DNA of 64,000 nucleotides from Mucilaginibacter sp. Bleaf8 (lineage in GTDB: Bacteria > Bacteroidota > Bacteroidia > Sphingobacteriales > Sphingobacteriaceae), in assembly GCF_018390515.1 (NCBI RefSeq), contig NZ_JAHBBK010000001.1, positions 1,736,001 to 1,800,000 of the forward strand. The letters are read 5' to 3'. Below the pieces are notes generated by a model. It did no database searches. It saw nothing but the letters and a program-made list of their open reading frames with translations, and was not told where the DNA came from. A program made the translations under genes and the position numbers. Positions 54,197 through 63,375 of the stretch are shown piece by piece. How positions within the stretch are numbered: position 1 is the first letter of the stretch; every line of letters starts with the position of its first letter.

Positions 54197-55900
54197 TCAC
54201 CAGCCCGTTTTAGTATCATCACCGCGCGGATCGGCACCGCCCATGTAATACCCTTGAGGCGCTTTCACAATAGCATCCACCCGCCCGATAGTACCACCCT
54301 CTTTAATAATATAGCCTTTTTTTGCAAGTATACTTCGGGTTTCGTTATTAAGCGCTCCTATTTCAGCCGTTACAATATCCGGCAGCCATTGATGATGGAA
54401 ACGCCCGGAAGCTACAGCTCTCTGCACATCCTGGCCATACTCAATAACATTTAGTATAGTTTGAAAAACAGAGGTGATAATAGTTGAGCCGCCCGGCGTG
54501 CCTACTACCATAAACAACTTACCATCTTTTTCCAAAATAGTAGGCGTCATGGATGATAACATGCGTTTGCCAGGTTGTATGCTGTTGGCTTTGCCACCAA
54601 CAAGGCCAAACATATTCGGGGTACCTGGCTTAGCACTAAAATCATCCATCTCGTTATTCAAAAGGAAACCTGCGCCCTTTACAAATATTTTGCAGCCGAA
54701 CGAACCATTAAGTGTGGTAGTGATTGATACAGCATTGCCATCACGGTCAACAATAGAGTAATGCGTTGTCTGATCGCTCTCGTATCCGGCAAAGCTGCCG
54801 GGCTTTATGTTGCTGCTTGGCGTTGCTGTATTCCAGTCAAAATTTTGCATACGGGCATCCATATACGTCGGCCGCAACAAGCTATCTGCCGGCACTTTAT
54901 AAAAATCCGGATCGCCCAGGTATTTAGACCTGTCGGCATACACACGGCGTTCCGCCTCAACCATTAACTGCACGCTTGAATCGCGGTTATGCCCCCAGCG
55001 ACTCAACGGGTATTTTTCTACAGCATGCAGCAACTGTAGCAACGCAATACCTCCGCTTGATGGCGGCGGCATGGTAATCACCTTATATTGCTTATACTTC
55101 CCAATTACAGGCTTGCGCCATACGGAATGATATTTGTCTAAATCGGCTTGGGAAATCAATCCGTTGCCGGTACGCATTTCTGCTATCAGTTGTCCGGCAA
55201 CTGTACCTTTATAAAATCCATCGCGCTTTTTATCACGAATCAGCGTGAGCGTCTTTGCCAAATCCTCCTGCACCAGCAAATCACCTTCCTGCCATGGGAT
55301 ATCTTTCAAAAAGTAGCCTTTGCCTGGGTTCAGCCTTTTAAAATCAGCCTGGCTCTTGTTTAAATCATCAGCCAGGTGCCGGGTTACTTTAAAACCATTT
55401 CGCGCCAGTTCAATGGCTGGTTGCACCAGGGTAGCCCACGGAAGCTTACCGTATTTGTGGTGCGCCTCAACCATCCCGTCAACCGAGCCGGGTACACCTG
55501 CAGCCTGGTGGGTATACAAGCTTTTATCTGGAATAACATTACCTGCCTCATCCAGATACATATCGGCACTGGCTTTGCCCGGTGCTTTTTCCCTAAAATC
55601 GAGCGTATTGGTTTCACCTTTAGCCGACCGGTAAACCATAAAGCCACCACCACCTATATTGCCGGCTTCGGGCAAAGTTACAGCCAGTGCAAACTGCACA
55701 GCTACCGCAGCATCAATTGCATTACCACCTTTTTTGAGGATTGACAGACCGGCTTGCGCCGCATCAGGATAGGCGCATACCACCATACCCTTATAGCAAG
55801 GTTTGTCCTGATTGCTGGTTTGCGCATGCAAGGCAGCCGTTGTAAACGCCCCTAAAACAAGAAGAATAAGCCTATTGGTAAATGATGAGTTTAAATTCAT
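54197..55900 (-). CDS. ggt: Gamma-glutamyltransferase
   Basis: A 567-residue exported Ntn-hydrolase that cleaves gamma-glutamyl bonds of glutathione and related peptides. A signal peptide (LILLVLGAFTTAALHAQ) ends near residue 27. Self-cleavage would occur before Thr378 in QTTHYSIVDRDGNAVS, making the new N-terminal nucleophile. Other marks are KGGNAIDAAVA, GNIGGGGFMV, PPPSSGG near 282, and SSMTPTI. The gene is intact. It probably works in the periplasm. Confidence 0.93.
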   Translation of the reverse strand: MNLNSSFTNRLILLVLGAFTTAALHAQTSNQDKPCYKGMVVCAYPDAAQAGLSILKKGGNAIDAAVAVQFALAVTLPEAGNIGGGGFMVYRSAKGETNTLDFREKAPGKASADMYLDEAGNVIPDKSLYTHQAAGVPGSVDGMVEAHHKYGKLPWATLVQPAIELARNGFKVTRHLADDLNKSQADFKRLNPGKGYFLKDIPWQEGDLLVQEDLAKTLTLIRDKKRDGFYKGTVAGQLIAEMRTGNGLISQADLDKYHSVWRKPVIGKYKQYKVITMPPPSSGGIALLQLLHAVEKYPLSRWGHNRDSSVQLMVEAERRVYADRSKYLGDPDFYKVPADSLLRPTYMDARMQNFDWNTATPSSNIKPGSFAGYESDQTTHYSIVDRDGNAVSITTTLNGSFGCKIFVKGAGFLLNNEMDDFSAKPGTPNMFGLVGGKANSIQPGKRMLSSMTPTILEKDGKLFMVVGTPGGSTIITSVFQTILNVIEYGQDVQRAVASGRFHHQWLPDIVTAEIGALNNETRSILAKKGYIIKEGGTIGRVDAIVKAPQGYYMGGADPRGDDTKTGW

Positions 55901-56085
55901 TTTAAAGAATTGTAATGTGCTATGCCTCTAATTTAATATAATTGCCGGTTAAACGGTGATGTGAACTGTGCGTCTGACTAAAAATTAATCTTGGTGAACA
56001 TCAACCATATAAAACAAAGGGCCTTTGAATAAATAAAAAGGAAGGGCATAAATTTTTAAAACCAACGTTATTTACAAAAAACACT

Positions 56086-56583
56086 ATGATGAAAAAAGCA
56101 ACCTTATTACTTGTTATTTCGGCATTTGCGCTGCTGTTTAGCCAGCGGGCGCATGCACAAACCTATCCTTACGCATTAGGATTAAAATTCGGTGGATATG
56201 AAAACGGCATATCGGGCAAATACTTTATGCAGAATGATGTAGCCATAGAGGGTATCTTAGGCTTTCGCAGCCACGGTGCTGTGCTTACCGGCTTGTGGGA
56301 AAAACACCAAACCGTATTCGATGTACCTGAACTAAAACTGTACTACGGTGCAGGTGCTCACTTAGGTGCAGTTGGCAGCGGCCGTTATAAAAAATTCAGC
56401 GGCGATGATGAATTTTATGACAGCAGCAGCATTTTGATAGGTGCTGATGCAGTTTTAGGGTTAGAGTACGTTATTCCGCAAAGCCCAATTGCGGTAAGTT
56501 TGGATTTAAATCCCAGACTGGAGTTGGGCCGTGGTCCGTTCTTTGACATTGCGCCGGGACTGGGTATAAAATACACGTTCTAA
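56086..56583 (+). CDS. Small outer-membrane barrel-type protein
   Basis: A 165-residue protein with a signal peptide (LLLVISAFALLFSQRAHAQ) and a beta-barrel look. ALGLKFGGYENGISGKYFMQ and LYYGAGAHLGAVGSGRYK have alternating aromatic and small residues. The end, APGLGIKYTF, finishes in Phe, as outer-membrane barrels do. No family is recognised. It is divergent from ggt and followed by a strong terminator. Confidence 0.7.
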   Translation: MMKKATLLLVISAFALLFSQRAHAQTYPYALGLKFGGYENGISGKYFMQNDVAIEGILGFRSHGAVLTGLWEKHQTVFDVPELKLYYGAGAHLGAVGSGRYKKFSGDDEFYDSSSILIGADAVLGLEYVIPQSPIAVSLDLNPRLELGRGPFFDIAPGLGIKYTF

Positions 56584-56600
56584 TATTCGATATTATCAAT

Positions 56601-56646
56601 ATAAGCAAAGAGGCCTGTTTCAATAGAAACAGGCCTCTTTGCTTAT
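56601..56646. terminator. Bidirectional hairpin terminator, 21-bp perfect stem
   Basis: Arms at 56601-56621 and 56626-56646 pair without mismatch around loop AATA. It ends both the small barrel gene and the convergent subtilase gene. Confidence 0.9.
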
Positions 56647-56673
56647 TAAGTAGTTTGAGTTACCAGATCATAA

Positions 56674-59600
56674 TCACCTGCCTATAATTACTTTACTGCT
56701 GTAAACTTTTTGTCCTAATATTAACCTAAGCACGTATGTACCCGGTGCTAAGTTAGATACGTTGATATTGTTATAATACTTACCTGATGATACAGTTGAC
56801 TTACTATTGTATACCACTTGCCCGGTACTGTTTATTAATGACAATATTAAATTACCTGTGGTAGGTGCCTCGAAGCCAAAATTCAGTGTTGTGGTGGCCG
56901 GAACGGGATAAACCGACAGACCAATATCGGCCGAGCCGTTCACGACACCATCTGTTTTAAGATACGTATAAACCGGTGATATAGCGGTACAGCCCGTAGT
57001 GAGTACGTTGATGAGCTGATAGTTTCCGCTTTGTGCCGGTCTAAAAGTTTGACCAGTTGCTCCGGCTATGGCTGTACCGTTTAAATACCACTGATTACCA
57101 CTTGGCATACTGGATACCAGTGTTGTTCCATTTTGGGTAATAACCGGCGATGTTACCGTAACAGCTTGGCGGCTTACGGAAGCACAGCCTGCACTTGCCA
57201 CCTGCATATCATAAAAGTAATAATAGAAGTTACGGTAATAAGTGGTATCAGACGGATTGGTAGGCGATACTGCATCATTTCTTGTTATACTAAATATATT
57301 ACCAATACTAAACGGATAGGCAACAGTACCGCTGTTGTTTCTGAACACTGTTGCACCACCACCATAAGCAATTGAAATATTGTAGGTATCAGGATTGGGC
57401 AGCAGCAAATTCAGGTTATATATTTTTCCGGCATCATTCGGATCGTTTGGCTGTATACCACTGCCCGGTGTAGTACGAGTAGCCGTGACATTAAAATTCC
57501 GGGTGGCAACCACCTCGCCGTTAGCATTGGTAACCGTGATGCGGATGCTGCCTGAGTTGCCGATATACATCCTTGCACTCTTGATAACAACCGGTATCTT
57601 CGTGGTTACCTGTACCGAACTGGTAGCCTGCGTATAAGTACCATCGGCAATTACATTCTTGGTAGCAGGGCCAACGCTTGCGCTAAAATCATTCAAGCCT
57701 GCATAGTACGTGTTATTAACCGGTGTAGTTGCAGTTAGTGCATTATTACCCAAGGCAACCGGCGTACCGCCTGTTGGCGTGGTATACCACAGCAACTGCC
57801 CGGTACCCGATCCGGTGAGCAGATACTGCTTACTATCATCACAGTGGTAGGCCGCCAGATCAGTTGGAACGGGTATGCTTCCGGTAACTAAGTTTGCACT
57901 GACTTGGTTATCATTCGTCACTAAATCATTAGGCAAAGTGGCCACAGCAGTAACAGCATAGGTTGCACCCGAGATCGTGGTAAACATGCCGTTCAGCGTA
58001 AAATCATCTTCGGCCTGGCTGTTTAAGGTACCTGTATAAGTTTCTTTAAGGGTAATTACCTGCCCGTTAGGTGGCGTAATTGTTACAACAACCGGGATGT
58101 TACTGATAGCCTGCGATCCTAAGTTCTTCAGGCGCACCGAAATATTACTTGGCCCGGCACAGGCTCCGCCCACAGTACTGGCACTTACCGATATAGCTGC
58201 CACATTAACGGCAGGTTGTATAAATTGTACCCTGTAATCTTGCGTTTCGCCTTTATTGTAGCTACCGCAGGCCGATATGGTACCAGCGTTATTCGTTTCA
58301 ACCAGCACAATACGCATCAGGCTATAATTACCCGGCACGGCGGTACCCGGTACAGTGATATTGGTAGTGTAAGTTCCGGTGCCATTAATAACATTGGTAG
58401 TAGCTACCAGTTCATCCGTATTATTAAAAGTACCATCGGCATTCCAGTCAATAAACACCCTGGCTATTTTATTAAAATTGGCACCGCAAGTACCTAATCT
58501 AATACTGAGCGGATAGGTTTGTCCCTGCTCCAACTGGGCTGTAAGGTTGGTGTAATTGGAGTAAGTAGTACAACCAGCCTGCGGTGTATTACTGATGTTG
58601 GCCAGCATAAAATTGTCTATTCGCGAGTCGGCGCTTGAGGTTGGACCTGATGCACAATAATTAGCGCCTCCAACGCCGGTTACAACCAGTGCGTAAGGTT
58701 GAGAACCGCCTTGCAATGTACCTTTATTAGTGATAGTGATAGTATAGCTTTTACCCGGAACTGTGTTTTCAATTAGTACCTGCTCCACATTATCCCTTAC
58801 GTTATCACCGCGGGTAGCGCTTGCTCCGGGACGGTTTACATCCAAAATCCAAGGGTTATAGGTATTGTTGCCATCGCTTACGCGTATATCCAGATCGTTA
58901 ACCAGCTTTGGTGCCCGGCTATTAATAGTACCATCAGCCGAAACACTACCCTGTGGGTCGGTCCAGGCTATGGTGGCAGCCAGTATACCATTGCCCGAAG
59001 CTACCACCGTGATGGTTTGCGGTTGCCCCTGCTGCAGTGTATTTTCACGGATCATGCTTTTTGTTCCGTTACCGGTAATGGTTTGGGCTGCCTGCCGGGT
59101 ATCCAGTATACCCCAGCCAAATGTGTAATCGGGGCCTACGTTCCCGGCATCAAAGGCAGTATGGCATACCAGCGCTTTTAATGTGGCCGAGCGCATAAAG
59201 CTGCCATTGTTTTGCTGTGCATAGTACTCTTGCAAAAGGTATAATGATCCGGTAACATTTGGCGTAGCCATTGAGGTACCCGATAAGGTGGTGTAAGCCG
59301 TCGGACTACTGTTACTGGTAGATAGAACGGCATCGCCATCGCCACAAATGTCAGGCTTGATACGGCCGTCATCAGTAGGGCCTATAGAGCTAAAATAAGC
59401 TATCGTGGCATCCTGACGGCTTGTTGGTCCGTAAGGCAATTGATTAACAGCCCCAACGCTAAGTACGTTTTTGGCATTGGCAAAACCAGGCATATTATCA
59501 AAGCCGTTGTTGCTGCTAATGCCGGCAGGCCGCGCTCCTTTACTTATCAAAGTTGGATCGGTACGGCTGCGAAAGCCGTAATAATTTTGCCCTACTGCCG

Positions 59601-60426
59601 GCCCCGTATAGCCCCGGTTGTTACCCGATGCAACCGTTATCAGGTAATAAGGTGCGCTATTGGCAATCTGGTCAACGCTCTGGCAATCGGCATCGTAAAA
59701 ACCGAATTTGTAATCTACCGTATCGCCTGGCAGGCCATACCATTCCCAACGTGCCTCTTCTTCGTTAAAGTTCCAGCCGGCAATAACGCCATAGGAGTGA
59801 TTAGAGAGCAGCAGGTTGGGTGCCGCCGAACTCATTTCGGCAATATCATTATCAAAATCGTAAGACAATAACGTTGCCGCATTAGATGCCATACCTTTTG
59901 CCGGGGCGTACACACCTTTAGCTATCATGGTGCCGGCTACGTGTGTAGTATGCAGATCGGATGCTACCGAATTGCCCAACGTAATATTTTTACCAGCAAA
60001 CTCCTGGTGGGCGCTGTATACCACACCGCCATCCCATAAACCCAGTTTACCATTCAAAAATGAACTGGAGCCCGACAAGTTTAAGCCTAAGCTGCCGCCC
60101 TGCTGCACATCGGTAGTACGCGTGGTTGCTGCTGCAATAACATTGTTAAAGGTTTTATAAAAAATAGGAAAGCCCGCAGGTGTTAAACGTTGTAAGGAAA
60201 GAACAGTACCATTTTTAGTGCGCTTACGAATACTCCAGTTATGTTGTGGCGCCAGGAGTTGCGCCTTTTGCAAAAATGCGCTGTAGGTATTATTAAGCCG
60301 TGCCGACAACTGATCAAGCTCCGCTTTTTTAGCAGTACTTACCAACGGCGTTTGCGCCATCGACACATTGGCGGTTAGCCCCAGAAATAATAGCCCGGCA
60401 ACAATTTTTGCGTAAAATTTATTCAT
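56674..60426 (-). CDS. T9SS-sorted S8 subtilase, 1250 aa
   Basis: A large secreted serine protease. After a signal peptide (AGLLFLGLTANVSMAQ), the S8 catalytic residues are Asp132 (KLGLWDGG), His159 (LHTTHVAG) and Ser385 (LSGTSMATP). A P-domain-like/Ig-like region follows, then a GEVED domain around residues 640-735 (NKGETQDYRVQF), CARDB-like repeats, and an ESTPVITQNGTT-type Ig-like segment. The last 80 residues are a type A T9SS sorting domain (LSVYPVPATTTLNFGF, then LAPGTYVLRLILG). It would be exported by Sec, then by the type IX system to the cell surface. Regulation is not visible. Confidence 0.92.
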   Translation of the reverse strand: MNKFYAKIVAGLLFLGLTANVSMAQTPLVSTAKKAELDQLSARLNNTYSAFLQKAQLLAPQHNWSIRKRTKNGTVLSLQRLTPAGFPIFYKTFNNVIAAATTRTTDVQQGGSLGLNLSGSSSFLNGKLGLWDGGVVYSAHQEFAGKNITLGNSVASDLHTTHVAGTMIAKGVYAPAKGMASNAATLLSYDFDNDIAEMSSAAPNLLLSNHSYGVIAGWNFNEEEARWEWYGLPGDTVDYKFGFYDADCQSVDQIANSAPYYLITVASGNNRGYTGPAVGQNYYGFRSRTDPTLISKGARPAGISSNNGFDNMPGFANAKNVLSVGAVNQLPYGPTSRQDATIAYFSSIGPTDDGRIKPDICGDGDAVLSTSNSSPTAYTTLSGTSMATPNVTGSLYLLQEYYAQQNNGSFMRSATLKALVCHTAFDAGNVGPDYTFGWGILDTRQAAQTITGNGTKSMIRENTLQQGQPQTITVVASGNGILAATIAWTDPQGSVSADGTINSRAPKLVNDLDIRVSDGNNTYNPWILDVNRPGASATRGDNVRDNVEQVLIENTVPGKSYTITITNKGTLQGGSQPYALVVTGVGGANYCASGPTSSADSRIDNFMLANISNTPQAGCTTYSNYTNLTAQLEQGQTYPLSIRLGTCGANFNKIARVFIDWNADGTFNNTDELVATTNVINGTGTYTTNITVPGTAVPGNYSLMRIVLVETNNAGTISACGSYNKGETQDYRVQFIQPAVNVAAISVSASTVGGACAGPSNISVRLKNLGSQAISNIPVVVTITPPNGQVITLKETYTGTLNSQAEDDFTLNGMFTTISGATYAVTAVATLPNDLVTNDNQVSANLVTGSIPVPTDLAAYHCDDSKQYLLTGSGTGQLLWYTTPTGGTPVALGNNALTATTPVNNTYYAGLNDFSASVGPATKNVIADGTYTQATSSVQVTTKIPVVIKSARMYIGNSGSIRITVTNANGEVVATRNFNVTATRTTPGSGIQPNDPNDAGKIYNLNLLLPNPDTYNISIAYGGGATVFRNNSGTVAYPFSIGNIFSITRNDAVSPTNPSDTTYYRNFYYYFYDMQVASAGCASVSRQAVTVTSPVITQNGTTLVSSMPSGNQWYLNGTAIAGATGQTFRPAQSGNYQLINVLTTGCTAISPVYTYLKTDGVVNGSADIGLSVYPVPATTTLNFGFEAPTTGNLILSLINSTGQVVYNSKSTVSSGKYYNNINVSNLAPGTYVLRLILGQKVYSSKVIIGR

Positions 60427-60544
60427 ATAGAAACCAGAAATGAGGTGCCGGCGTTACTCAGCAAAACTTTGTGTAAGTTTAACGAATTTCGTTTAATTAA
60501 TGTTCCTCGTATTGAAGCCGTATGCACGTTTGCTTCAATTAATT

Positions 60545-61015
60545 ATGAATTATTTTATGACAGTAAAAACCACCTTCAAATTACTGGCACTGATAGGATG
60601 CGGTTTGTTTATAGCCTGTAAAGCCAAGAAAAGAACCCCGTCGGCAACCCTTCTGCAAGGGCATATTTATTACTTGAGCGGCAACCAAATGCCCGGCCCG
60701 GGCAGAACGACAGGCAAAAGCCGTGGTGTAAAGCGGGAGATACTGATATACCGGCCAACTACATCAAAAGGCACCTCGGGCCAGATGCCGCTTTTTAGTC
60801 AGATAAATACAAAGCTGGTTGCCCGTACGCAAAGCAATGCCAGCGGCTATTATCAGGTAAAATTACCTGCCGGTAAATATTCTGTATTTATAAAAGAAGA
60901 AAATGGCTTTTTTGCGGCCGAAGCTGATGGAGAGGAGCACCTTAACCCGGTTGTAATCCCGGCCGGGCATCCACTCACAAAGGATTTCACAATTACGCTG
61001 CATGCTGCTTTCTAA
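60545..61015 (+). CDS. Lipoprotein, possible carboxypeptidase-regulatory-like domain
   Basis: A 156-residue lipoprotein with lipobox LFIACK. I start it at ATG 60545 (MNYFMTVKTTFKLLALIGCG); ATG 60557 is equally good, while the frame also reaches ATG 60500 but adds a poor leader. The mature part contains SNASGYYQVKLPAGKYSVFIKEENGFF, a Gly-Tyr-Tyr-x-Val beta-sandwich pattern as in carboxypeptidase-regulatory-like domains. It is divergent from the subtilase. Function unknown. Confidence 0.68.
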   Translation: MNYFMTVKTTFKLLALIGCGLFIACKAKKRTPSATLLQGHIYYLSGNQMPGPGRTTGKSRGVKREILIYRPTTSKGTSGQMPLFSQINTKLVARTQSNASGYYQVKLPAGKYSVFIKEENGFFAAEADGEEHLNPVVIPAGHPLTKDFTITLHAAF

Positions 61016-61032
61016 GCAGGCAATCAGAAAGC

Positions 61033-61068
61033 AAAAAGCCCGTCTGGAATTTACCAAACGGGCTTTTT
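61033..61068. terminator. Bidirectional hairpin terminator
   Basis: AAAAAGCCCGT (61033-61043) pairs with its complement at 61058-61068, between the lipoprotein and the convergent DUF4136 gene. Confidence 0.82.
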
Positions 61069-61087
61069 GTTTGAAGCCTTTTTAAGC

Positions 61088-61744
61088 TTAGTGGCTTACC
61101 GGTAACTGTTTAAAGATACCATCTACCACTTTAGGTAATTGGGCAATAACTTTTTCAGGGTTGCGGCTCAACTCGCCTGCACCATAGCCAATCCAAACGG
61201 TTTCGCGGGTGCGGCTGTCAATCAGCTCAATGGCAAGTACACCTTCTTTAAAGTGCTCTTTAACCGGGTAGCCATAACCGTAACCATAGCCACCCCAGCC
61301 GCCATAACCAAACCAGGGGCGGCGCCATCCCCAACCCCAGCCGCCGTAAAAGCCGCCATAGTATGGGTAGCCTCCGTAGTAGGCATTGCGGGTACCCCTG
61401 TCAACCAGGGTAGTGTAACGTACCAGCAGATCGGCGTTGCTTTCTTGCAAGGTTAAACCTTTGCTTTGCAAAATAGTAACGGTTGCTGTTTTGATTGTAC
61501 GGGCAGCCTCCGGGCTTTTGAAATAACGATTGTTATTCAAATAGTTTAAACGCGCTCCTAAACCTTTTTGGTCGTTTACTATACTATCCGGTTTACGGTT
61601 AGGTAAGTTTTGCGCCCAGGCAAAAGTTTTGTACTTGTTTAAGCTAATAAAGCTATCGCCAGCTTTATAATACCTGTAGCTCGAACAGGCTGAAAGTACT
61701 GACAGGCTTAACAGTACCAGCCATATATACCATTTTCTGTTCAT
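61088..61744 (-). CDS. DUF4136 lipoprotein with Gly/Tyr/Trp-rich segment
   Basis: A 218-residue lipoprotein: signal LVLLSLSVLSACSS ends at the lipobox. The DUF4136 domain shows SLNKYKTFAWAQNLP, ADLLVRYTTLVDRGTRN, and GVLAIELIDSRTRETVWIGYGAGEL, ending AQLPKVVDGIFKQLP. Residues 123-155 are an insertion of G, Y, W and R (GGYPYYGGFYGGWGWGW and so on), typical of these proteins. The family has no known function. A paralogue follows upstream on the same strand. Confidence 0.87.
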   Translation of the reverse strand: MNRKWYIWLVLLSLSVLSACSSYRYYKAGDSFISLNKYKTFAWAQNLPNRKPDSIVNDQKGLGARLNYLNNNRYFKSPEAARTIKTATVTILQSKGLTLQESNADLLVRYTTLVDRGTRNAYYGGYPYYGGFYGGWGWGWRRPWFGYGGWGGYGYGYGYPVKEHFKEGVLAIELIDSRTRETVWIGYGAGELSRNPEKVIAQLPKVVDGIFKQLPVSH

Positions 61745-61820
61745 GTGATTTTTGTCTTAGTTTATTAGACTTTAATCTAACGGAAGGTTTAACCCGGAAT
61801 TACTTTTTTCCTGATATTTT

Positions 61821-62432
61821 TTATCGCTGATTTTGAGGCGTTAAAGGCAGCTTTTTGATGATGCCCGAAACAATTTTAGGAATATCCTGTATCGCCTTTG
61901 CCGGGTTATCTACTTCGCCAACGCCGTAACCCCGCCAAATCACTTTATGGCTCTGGCGATCAACCAAATCAATCATCAGCGTACCTTCTTTATAGGGCAC
62001 TCTTTCAACATCATCGCCTACATAAACCGGGTACGGATTGCTGTAACGATAGTAGTAAAAACGGCGCCCCCGGTACATACCTACCGCCGGATAAACACCA
62101 CCACCTGCGTAATCATACACAGGCTGATCGTAAACCCGTTCTTTATCGCTTACCATAATGCTGTAGCGCACCAGCAGATCCGGTTTTTTAGCTTTTAGCA
62201 TCAGGCCTCGTTGCTCCAGGTTTTCAGTAACCGCTTCTTTAATACGCTGGTCGGTAATATCACTATTGTAGGCACTACTGCTTGCATTTTTAACGGCCGG
62301 TAACCACGCAAAGGTATGGTAACGGCTCAGATTGGTATTATTGCTTCCTACGGCATAATAAGTGTACCTTGAACAGGCTGCAAACAAACTACCCAGCAGA
62401 AATAGAATCACCACAAAACTTATCTTCTTCAT
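61821..62432 (-). CDS. DUF4136 lipoprotein, paralogue
   Basis: A 203-residue paralogue of the neighbouring DUF4136 gene. Signal ILFLLGSLFAACSR ends at the lipobox. Core motifs LSRYHTFAWLPAVK, PDLLVRYSIMVSD, TLMIDLVDRQSHKVIWRGYGVGE, and IQDIPKIVSGIIKKLP match its partner in order. The Gly/Tyr insertion is shorter (DYAGGGVYPAVGMYRGRRFYYYRYSNPY). It lies 76 nt upstream of its paralogue. Probably a tandem duplication and one transcript. Confidence 0.87.
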   Translation of the reverse strand: MKKISFVVILFLLGSLFAACSRYTYYAVGSNNTNLSRYHTFAWLPAVKNASSSAYNSDITDQRIKEAVTENLEQRGLMLKAKKPDLLVRYSIMVSDKERVYDQPVYDYAGGGVYPAVGMYRGRRFYYYRYSNPYPVYVGDDVERVPYKEGTLMIDLVDRQSHKVIWRGYGVGEVDNPAKAIQDIPKIVSGIIKKLPLTPQNQR

Positions 62433-62773
62433 AATTTATATCATAGTTAGATGTATGTGATATAAGCCGAGAAAGCCTTAAGTTGTTTGCATGGCAGCCG
62501 TTTTAACGAATTATTTTAAGTTCTAAATATCAACCGTTTACGCTTCATTAATTAATTTTATAAAAGTTCAGAAACGCTTAAACTATTTTATTGCGAATGG
62601 CGTTACTTAACTATAAATAAAAAATATTTCCACAGAACTTCTCCCCTAATAATGCTTTTGCTGACTTGCAATCAGCCTGAACTTTTTGTGCTGGGTTATC
62701 CACTTGCTTCTTAACCAATACGCCGGTCTGCTTACCGGCACAGTAGCTTTTAACCAAATAAAAATAACAGATT
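62433..62773. other. Intergenic region, 341 nt
   Basis: AT-rich divergent gap between the DUF4136 gene and the coiled-coil gene. No gene, tandem repeat or strong hairpin seen; one TTATCCAC word is too isolated to read as an origin. Confidence 0.4.
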
Positions 62774-63304
62774 ATGGCAAAAGGAAGATTAATGATGGCA
62801 TTTGCTGTTTTAGCATGTTGCGGTTTGGCCAGCGTGAAAGCCCAGAGCAAAAAAGAAGTTATTCAATTGCTCAGCAAGCAGGTGGATAGCTTACAGAAAG
62901 CATTACATGCCAGGGAGGAGAGTACACACCAACTGGAGGTGAAATTAGCACGAATAGAAGGAGCTGCTGAAGTAAACAGCGGGCTGATTAAAAGAATGGA
63001 AAGCAAAACTGATAGCCTGCGCGAGGCCCTGATTGCCCGTAATGGCATCATTGAAAATCAAAAGGCGCAGCTTGCAAAACTTACTGCCGATGTAAGCAGA
63101 TTGCAAAACCAGGAAAAAGAATGGAGCACAAAAAATGAGGCGCTGTTAGCCGAGCTTAAAACTTTTAAGGATAAAGCTGAGCCTGCTATTGCGGCAGCTA
63201 AGGAGGCCAAAGTTGTGGCCGAGGCACCTAAAGAAGCGGCTAAACCCGCACCGGCTATCGCTACAGCTGCTACCACTCCTGTAAACAAAACAGAACCACA
63301 ATGA
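62774..63304 (+). CDS. Exported coiled-coil protein
   Basis: A 176-residue protein: MAKGRLMMAFAVLACCGLAS then VKAQ is a signal peptide. Residues 25-125 are almost fully helical with heptad-like leucines (VIQLLSKQVDSLQKAL, KAQLAKLTADVSRLQNQ), a coiled coil. The C-terminal 45 residues are A/P/K-rich and disordered. No family is known. It might be a cell-envelope spacer or scaffold. A terminator follows. Confidence 0.7.
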   Translation: MAKGRLMMAFAVLACCGLASVKAQSKKEVIQLLSKQVDSLQKALHAREESTHQLEVKLARIEGAAEVNSGLIKRMESKTDSLREALIARNGIIENQKAQLAKLTADVSRLQNQEKEWSTKNEALLAELKTFKDKAEPAIAAAKEAKVVAEAPKEAAKPAPAIATAATTPVNKTEPQ

Positions 63305-63314
63305 AACAGGACCA

Positions 63315-63360
63315 ATAAAATCAAAAGGTGCTTATTAGCGTAGGCACCTTTTGATTTTAT
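63315..63360. terminator. Bidirectional hairpin terminator
   Basis: A 17-nt arm at 63315-63331 pairs perfectly with 63344-63360 around a 12-nt loop, between the coiled-coil gene and nadE. Confidence 0.88.
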
Positions 63361-63375
63361 TGATAATTTAAGTTA

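Noticed and set aside
62690-62705. TTATCCAC word resembling a DnaA box
   Set aside because: A single degenerate match without clustering or dnaA/dnaN context does not indicate an origin.
62611-62889. Overlapping short frames near 62.7 kb
   Set aside because: They conflict with the signal-peptide-bearing coiled-coil gene and have no homology that I recognise.
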